This document shows, in pieces, positions 54,703 to 63,202 of a stretch of DNA of 64,000 nucleotides. The position numbers and the translations under genes are program-made. The notes below the pieces were generated by a model that searched no databases, was not told the origin of the DNA, and was given only the letters and a program-made list of their open reading frames with translations. Numbering within the stretch: the stretch's first letter is position 1; the number at the start of each line of letters is the position of its first letter. Source of the DNA: Argentina anserina (Eukaryota; Streptophyta; Magnoliopsida; Rosales; Rosaceae); the NCBI RefSeq assembly GCF_933775445.1, contig NW_026089448.1, positions 175,549 to 239,548 of the forward strand. The letters run 5' to 3'.

Positions 54703-55894
54703 AGATACTCAAACGAGAATTGAAAAGATACACAATTGGAATAGTAAAGATACGCAAACGATGTAAAGATACTCAGTTTGAAAGAAACACACTCCCACAC
54801 TTGCAAAACTCTCAAATTCAATAGAAACTAGCATCAGAAAGCCGTTTAGAAAGATACTCAAACGAGAATTGAAAAGATACAAAATTGGAATAGTAAAGAT
54901 ACGCAAACGAGGTAACGATACTCAGTTTGAAAGAAACACACTCCAACACTTGCAAAATTCTCAAATTCAATAGAAACTCGCATCAGATAGCCTTACAGAA
55001 AGATACTCAAACGAGAATTGAAAAGATACACAATTGGAATAGTAAAGATACGCAAACGATGTAAAGATACTCAGTTTGAAAGAAACACACAGCCACACTT
55101 GCAAAACTCTCAAATTCAATAGTAACTCGCATCATAAAGCCTTACAGAAAGATACTCAAACGAGAATTGAAAAGATACACAATTGGAATAGTAAAGATAC
55201 GCAAACGTAGTAAACATACTCAATTTGAAAGAAACACACTCCCACACTTCCAAAACTCTCAAATTCAATAGAAACTCGAATCTAAAAGCCGTTCAGAAAG
55301 ATACTCAAACGAGAATTGAAAAGATACACAATTGGAATAGTAAAGATACGCAAACGATGTAAAGATACTCAGTTTGAAAGAAACACACTCCCACACTTGC
55401 AAAACTCTCAAATTCAATAGAAACTAGCATCAGAAAGCCGTTTAGAAAGATACTCAAACGAGAATTGAAAAGATACAAAATTGGAATAGTAAAGATACGC
55501 ATACGAGGTAACGATACTCAGTTTGAAAGAAACACACTCCAACACTTGCAAAATTCTCAAATTCAATAGAAACTCGCATCAGATAGCCTTACAGAAAGAT
55601 ACTCAAACGAGAATTGAAAAGATACACAATTGGAATAGTAAAGATACGCAAACGATGTAAAGATACTCAGTTTGAAAGAAACACACAGCCACACTTGCAA
55701 AACTCTCAAATTCAATAGTAACTCGTATCATAAAGCCTTACAGAAAGATACTCAAACGAGAATTGAAAAGATACACAATTGGAATAGTAAAGATACGCAA
55801 ACGTAGTAAACATACTCAATTTGAAAGAAACACACTCCCACACTTGCAAAACTCTCAAATTCAATAGAAACTCGAATCAGAAAGCCGTTCAGAA
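54703..55894 (+). repeat. Tandem 4-monomer (596-bp) duplication in domain G
   Basis: AACTAGCATCAG, GCCGTTTAG, ACAAAATTGG, GAGGTAACG, CTCCAACAC, CAGATAGCC, CACACAGCCAC and ACGTAGTAAACAT occur in the same order at 596-bp offset. I found about three differences, including CATACGAGG near 55,501 and CTCGTATCAT near 55,723. The exact copied interval may be shifted by up to 90 bp to the left. Confidence 0.88.
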
Positions 55895-56341
55895 AGATAC
55901 TCAAACGAGAATTGAAAAGATACACAATTGGAATAGTAAATATACGCAAACGATGTAAAGATACTCAGTTTGAAAGAAACACACTCCCACACTTGCAAAA
56001 CTCTCAAATTCAATAGAAACTCGCATCAGAAAGCCTTACATAAAGATACTCAAACGAGAATTGAAAAGATACACAATTGGAATAGTAAAGATACGCAAAC
56101 GAGGTAACGATACTCAGTTTGAAAGAAACACACTGCCACACTTGCAAAACTCTCAAATTCAATAGAAACTCGCATCAGAAAGCTATACATAAAGATACTC
56201 AAACGAGAATTGAAAAGATACACAATTGGAATAGTAAAGATACGCAAACGATGTAAAGATACTCAGTTTGAAAGAAACACACTCCCACACTTGCAAAACT
56301 CTCAAATTCAATAGAAACTCGCATCAGAAAGCCTTACAGAA

Positions 56342-56639
56342 AGATACTCAAACGAGAATTGAAAAGATACACAATTGGAATAGTGAAGATACGCAAACGA
56401 TGTAAACATACTCAATTTTAAAGAAACACACTGCCACACTTGCAAAACTCTCAAATTCAATAAAAACTCGCATCAGAAAGCCGTTCAGAAAGATACTCAA
56501 ACGAGAATTGAAAAGATACACAATTGGAATAGTGAAGATACGCAAACGATGTAAACATACTCAATTTTAAAGAAACACACTGCCACACTTGCAAAACTCT
56601 CAAATTCAATAGAAACTCGCATCAGAAAGCCGTTCAGAA
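56342..56639 (+). repeat. Single-monomer tandem duplication
   Basis: Two adjacent monomers share ATAGTGAAGATAC, CAATTTTAAAG and TGCCACAC and differ at one base, CAATAAAAAC in the first against CAATAGAAAC in the second. CAATTTTAAAG is not seen in the corresponding monomers of later units, so the duplication probably postdates amplification of domain H. Confidence 0.9.
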
Positions 56640-57831
56640 AGATACTCAAACGAGAATTGAAAAGATACACAATTGGAATAGTAAAGAAACGCAAACGATG
56701 TAAACATACTCAGTTTGAAAGAAACACACTCCCACACCTGCAAAACTCTCAAATTCAATAGAAACTCGCATCAGAAAGCCTTACAGAAAGATACTCAAAC
56801 GAGAATTGAAAAGATACACAATTGGAATAGTAAAGATACGCAAACGATGTAAACATACTCAATTTGAAAGAAACACACTGCCACACTTGCAAAACTCTCA
56901 AATTTAATAGAAACTCGCATCAGAAAGCCTTACATAAAGATACTCAAACGAGAGTTGAAAAGATACACAATTGGAATAGTAAAGATACGCAAACGATGTA
57001 AAGATACTCAGTTTGAAAGAAACACACTCCCACACTTGCAAAACTCTCAAATTCAATAGAAACTCGCATCAGATAGACTTACAGAAAGGTACTCAAACGA
57101 GAATTGAATAGATACACAATTTGAATAGTAAAGATACGCAAGCGATGTAAAGATACTCAGTTTGAAGGAAACACACTCCCACACTTGTACAACTCTCAAA
57201 TTCAATAGAAACTCGCATCAGAAAGCCGTTCAGAAAGATACTCAAACGAGAATTGAAAAGATACACAATTTTAATAGTAAAGATACGCAAACGATGTAAA
57301 GATACTCAGTTTGAAAGAAACACACTCCCACACTTACAAAACTCTTAAATTCAATAGAAACTCGAATCAGAAAACCATTCAGAAAGATACTCAAACGAGA
57401 ATTGAAAATATACACAATTGGAATAGTAAAGATACGCAAACGATGTAAACATACTCAATTTGAAAGAAACACACTGCCACACTTGCAAAACTCTCAAATT
57501 CAATAGAAACTCGCATCAGAAAGCCTTACATAAAGATACTCAAACGACAATTGAAAAGATACACAATTGGAATAGTAAATATACGCAAACGATGTAAAGA
57601 TACTCAGTTTGAAAGAAACACACTCCCACACTTGCAAAACTCTCAAATTCAATAGAAACTCGCATCAGAAAGCCGTTCAGAAAGATACTCAAACGAGAAT
57701 TGAAAAGATACACAATTGGAATAGTAAAGATACGCAAACGATGTAAAGATACTCAGTTTGAAAGAAACACACTCCCACACCTGCAAAACTCTAAAATTCA
57801 ATAGAAACTCGCATCAGAAAGCCTTACAGAA
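56491..57831 (+). repeat. Domain H unit 1
   Basis: Full 1,341 bp. Private changes are GTACAACTC near 57,188, CACTTACAAAAC near 57,334 and CAATTTTAAAG in the first monomer. Confidence 0.93.
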
Positions 57832-59172
57832 AGATACTCAAACGAGAATTGAAAAGATACACAATTGGAATAGTGAAGATACGCAAACGATGTAAACATA
57901 CTCAATTTGAAAGAAACACACTGCCACACTTGCAAAACTCTCAAATTCAATAGAAACTCGCATCAGAAAGCCGTTCAGAAAGATACTCAAACGAGAATTG
58001 AAAAGATACACAATTGGAATAGTAAAGAAACGCAAACGATGTAAACATACTCAGTTTGAAAGAAACACACTCCCACACCTGCAAAACTCTCAAATTCAAT
58101 AGAAACTCGCATCAGAAAGCCTTACAGAAAGATACTCAAACGAGAATTGAAAAGATACACAATTGGAATAGTAAAGATACGCAAACGATGTAAACATACT
58201 CAATTTGAAAGAAACACACTGCCACACTTGCAAAACTCTCAAATTTAATAGAAACTCGCATCAGAAAGCCTTACATAAAGATACTCAAACGAGAGTTGAA
58301 AAGATACACAATTGGAATAGTAAAGATACGCAAACGATGTAAAGATACTCAGTTTGAAAGAAACACACTCCCACACTTGCAAAACTCTCAAATTCAATAG
58401 AAACTCGCATCAGATAGACTTACAGAAAGGTACTCAAACGAGAATTCAATAGATACACAATTTGAATAGTAAAGATACGCAAGCGATGTAAAGATACTCA
58501 GTTTGAAGGAAACACACTCCCACACTTGTAAAACTCTCAAATTCAATAGAAACTCGCATCAGAAAGCCGTTCAGAAAGATACTCAAACGAGAATTGAAAA
58601 GATACACAATTTTAATAGTAAAGATACGCAAACGATGTAAAGATACTCAGTTTGAAAGAAACACACTCCCACACTTGCAAAACTCTTAAATTCAATAGAA
58701 ACTCGAATCAGAAAGCCGTTCAGAAAGATACTCAAACGAGAATTGAAAATATACACAATTGGAATAGTAAAGATACGCAAACGATGTAAACATACTCAAT
58801 TTGAAAGAAACACACTGCCACACTTGCAAAACTCTCAAATTCAATAGAAACTCGCATCAGAAAGCCTTACATAAAGATACTCAAACGACAATTGAAAAGA
58901 TACACAATTGGAATAGTAAATATACGCAAACGATGTAAAGATACTCAGTTTGAAAGAAACACACTCCCACACTTGCAAAACTCTCAAATTCAATAGAAAC
59001 TCGCATCAGAAAGCCGTTCAGAAAGATACTCAAACGAGAATTGAAAAGATACACAATTGGAATAGTAAAGATACGCAAACGATGTAAAGATACTCAGTTT
59101 GAAAGAAACACACTCCCACACCTGCAAAACTCTCAAATTCAATAGAAACTCGCATCAGAAAGCCTTACAGAA
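57832..59172 (+). repeat. Domain H unit 2
   Basis: Full 1,341 bp. Has GAATTC (EcoRI) at 58,442 where most units have GAATTG, and AGAAAGCCGTTCAG near 58,709 where the others have AGAAAACCATTCAG. Confidence 0.93.
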
Positions 59173-60513
59173 AGATACTCAAACGAGAATTGAAAAGATA
59201 CACAATTGGAATAGTGAAGATACGCAAACGATGTAAACATACTCAATTTGAAAGAAACACACTGCCACACTTGCAAAACTCTCAAATTCAATAGAAACTC
59301 GCATCAGAAAGCCGTTCAGAAAGATACTCAAACGAGAATTGAAAAGATACACAATTGCAATAGTAAAGAAACGCAAACGATGTAAACATACTCAGTTTGA
59401 AAGAAACACACTCCCACACCTGCAAAACTCTCAAATTCAATAGAAACTCGCATCAGAAAGCCTTACAGAAAGATACTCAAACGAGAATTGAAAAGATACA
59501 CAATTGGAATAGTAAAGATACGCAAACGATGTAAACATACTCAATTTGAAAGAAACACACTGCCACACTTGCAAAACTCTCAAATTTAATAGAAACTCGC
59601 ATCAGAAAGCCTTACATAAAGATACTCAAACGAGAATTGAAAAGATACACAATTGGAATAGTAAAGATACGCAAACGATGTAAAGATACTCAGTTTGAAA
59701 GAAACACACTCCCACACTTGCAAAACTCTCAAATTCAATAGAAACTCGCATCAGATAGACTTACAGAAAGGTACTCAAACGAGAATTCAATAGATACACA
59801 ATTTGAATAGTAAAGATACGCAAGCGATGTAAAGATACTCAGTTTGAAGGAAACACACTCCCACACTTGTAAAACTCTCAAATTCAATAGAAACTCGCAT
59901 CAGAAAGCCGTTCAGAAAGATACTCAAACGAGAATTGAAAAGATACACAATTTTAATAGTAAAGATACGCAAACGATGTAAAGATACTCAGTTTGAAAGA
60001 AACACACTCCCACACTTGCAAAACTCTTAAATTCAATAGAAACTCGAATCAGAAAACCATTCAGAAAGATACTCAAACGAGAATTGAAAATATACACAAT
60101 TGGAATAGTAAAGATACGCAAACGATGTAAACATACTCAATTTGAAAGAAACACACTGCCACACTTGCAAAACTCTCAAATTCAATAGAAACTCGCATCA
60201 GAAAGCCTTACATAAAGATACTCAAACGACAATTGAAAAGATACACAATTGGAATAGTAAATATACGCAAACGATGTAAAGATACTCAGTTTGAAAGAAA
60301 CACACTCCCACACTTGCAAAACTCTCAAATTCAATAGAAACTCGCATCAGAAAGCCGTTCAGAAAGATACTCAAACGAGAATTGAAAAGATACACAATTG
60401 GAATAGTAAAGATACGCAAACGATGTAAAGATACTCAGTTTGAAAGAAACACACTCCCACACCTGCAAAACTCTAAAATTCAATAGAAACTCGCATCAGA
60501 AAGCCTTACAGAA
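59173..60513 (+). repeat. Domain H unit 3
   Basis: Full 1,341 bp. Shares GAATTC with unit 2 (at 59,783). Has ATTGCAATAG near 59,355 and GAGAATTG near 59,633 where the other units have GAGAGTTG. Confidence 0.93.
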
Positions 60514-61854
60514 AGATACTCAAACGAGAATTGAAAAGATACACAATTGGAATAGTGAAGATACGCAAACGATGTAAACATACTCAATTTGAAAGAAACA
60601 CACTGCCACACTTGCAAAACTCTCAAATTCAATAGAAACTCGCATCAGAAAGCCGTTCAGAAAGATACTCAAACGAGAATTGAAAAGATACACAATTGGA
60701 ATAGTAAAGAAACGCAAACGATGTAAACATACTCAGTTTGAAAGAAACACACTCCCACACCTGCAAAACTCTCAAATTCAATAGAAACTCGCATCAGAAA
60801 GCCTTACAGAAAGATACTCAAACGAGAATTGAAAAGATACACAATTGGAATAGTAAAGATACGCAAACGATGTAAACATACTCAATTTGAAAGAAACACA
60901 CTGCCACACTTGCAAAACTCTCAAATTTAATAGAAACTCGCATCAGAAAGCCTTACATAAAGATACTCAAACGAGAGTTGAAAAGATACACAATTGGAAT
61001 AGTAAAGATACGCAAACGATGTAAAGATACTCAGTTTGAAAGAAACACACTCCCACACTTGCAAAACTCTCAAATTCAATAGAAACTCGCATCAGATAGA
61101 CTTACAGAAAGGTACTCAAACGAGAATTGAATAGATACACAATTTGAATAGTAAAGATACGCAAGCGATGTAAAGATACTCAGTTTGAAGGAAACACACT
61201 CCCACACTTGTAAAACTCTCAAATTCAATAGAAACTCGCATCAGAAAGCCGTTCAGAAAGATACTCAAACGAGAATTGAAAAGATACACAATTTTAATAG
61301 TAAAGATACGCAAACGATGTAAAGATACTCAGTTTGAAAGAAACACACTCCCACACTTGCAAAACTCTTAAATTCAATAGAAACTCGAATCAGAAAACCA
61401 TTCAGAAAGATACTCAAACGAGAATTGAAAATATACACAATTGGAATAGTAAAGATACGCAAACGATGTAAACATACTCAATTTGAAAGAAACACACTGC
61501 CACACTTGCAAAACTCTCAAATTCAATAGCAACTCGCATCAGAAAGCCTTACATAAAGATACTCAAACGACAATTGAAAAGATACACAATTGGAATAGTA
61601 AATATACGCAAACGATGTAAAGATACTCAGTTTGAAAGAAACACACTCCCACACTTGCAAAACTCTCAAATTCAATAGAAACTCGCATCAGAAAGCCGTT
61701 CAGAAAGATACTCAAACGAGAATTGAAAAGATACACAATTGGAATAGTAAAGATACGCAAACGATGTAAAGATACTCAGTTTGAAAGAAACACACTCCCA
61801 CACCTGCAAAACTCTAAAATTCAATAGAAACTCGCATCAGAAAGCCTTACAGAA
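60514..61854 (+). repeat. Domain H unit 4
   Basis: Full 1,341 bp. Its only private change I noticed is CAATAGCAACTC near 61,526. Confidence 0.93.
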
Positions 61855-63202
61855 AGATACTCAAACGAGAATTGAAAAGATACACAATTGGAATAGTGAA
61901 GATACGCAAACGATGTAAACATACTCAATTTGAAAGAAACACACTGCCACACTTGCAAAACTCTCAAATTCAATAGAAACTCGCATCAGAAAGCCGTTCA
62001 GAAAGATACTCAAACGAGAATTGAAAAGATACACAATTGGAATAGTAAAGAAACGCAAACGATGTAAACATACTCAGTTTGAAAGAAACACACTCCCACA
62101 CCTGCAAAACTCTCAAATTCAATAGAAACTCGCATCAGAAAGCCTTACAGAAAGATACTCAAACGAGAATTGAAAAGATACACAATTGGAATAGTAAAGA
62201 TACGCAAACGATGTAAACATACTCAATTTGAAAGAAACACACTGCCACACTTGCAAAACTCTCAAATTTAATAGAAACTCGCATCAGAAAGGCTTACATA
62301 AAGATACTCAAACGAGAGTTGAAAAGATACACAATTGGAATAGTAAAGATACGCAAACGATGTAAAGATACTCAGTTTGAAAGAAACACACTCCCACACT
62401 TGCAAAACTCTCAAATTCAATAGAAACTCGCATCAGATAGACTTACAGAAAGGTACTCAAACGAGAATTGAATAGATACACAATTTGAATAGTAAAGATA
62501 CGCAAGCGATGTAAAGATACTCAGTTTGAAAGAAACACACTCCCACACTTGTAAAACTCTCAAATTCAATAGAAACTCGCATCAGAAAGCCGTTCAGAAA
62601 GATACTCAAACGAGAATTGAAAAGATACACAATTTTAATAGTAAAGATACGCAAACGATGTAAAGATACTCAGTTTGAAAGAAACACACTCCCACACTTG
62701 CAAAACTCTTAAATTCAATAGAAACTCGAATCAGAAAACCATTCAGAAAGATACTCAAACGAGAATTGAAAATATACACAATTGGAATAGTAAAAGATAC
62801 GCAAACGATGTAAACATACTCAATTTGAAAGAAAACACACTGCCACACTTGCAAAACTCTCAAATTCAATAGAAACCTCGCATCAGAAAGCCTTACATAA
62901 AGATACTCAAACGACAATTGAAAAGATACACAATTGCAATAGTAAAATATACGCAAACGATGTAAAGATTCTCAGTTTGAAAGAAACACACTCCCACACT
63001 TGCAAAACTCTCAAATTCAATAGAAACTCGCATCAGAAAGCCGTTCAGAAAGATACTCAAACGAGAATTGAAAAGATACACAATTGGAATAGTAAAGATA
63101 CGCAAACGATGTAAAGATACTCAGTTTGAAAGAAACACACTCCCCACACCTGCAAAACTCTAAAATTCAATAGAAACTCGCTCATCAGAAAGCCTTACAG
63201 AA
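61855..63202 (+). repeat. Domain H unit 5 (1,348 bp, insertions in its last third)
   Basis: Clean up to about 62,790, then carries seven inserted bases, giving 1,348 bp. Has AAAGGCTTAC near 62,289 where earlier units have AAAGCCTTAC. Confidence 0.9.

Larger units (their letters stand above)
49638..56490 (+). repeat. Domain G: 46 monomers with short local duplications
   Basis: There is no long HOR. The region carries private variants in repeated clusters: ACGAGGTAACGATAC (near 50,290, 52,374, 53,864, 54,907, 55,503 and 56,100), ACGTAGTAAACAT (near 51,778, 54,610, 55,206 and 55,802), TTGCCAAACTC, TAGTGACTCGG or TAGTAACTCGG, and AGAAATCCG. One 1-bp-deleted monomer is present near 50,729. A 14-monomer spacing (50,383 to 52,468), a 5-monomer repeat, a 4-monomer repeat and a single-monomer duplication can be recognised. 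It looks like an area of active small-scale unequal exchange. Confidence 0.85.

Noticed and set aside
54360..56470. AATAAA as a polyadenylation signal (CAATAAAAACTC near 54,373 and 56,459)
   Set aside because: Each is a single G-to-A change in CAATAGAAACTC, with no gene upstream.
62606..62956. Longest minus-strand frame, 116 codons
   Set aside because: It exists only because inserted bases in the low-quality end shift one satellite frame into another. The corresponding place in cleaner units closes at 65 codons.
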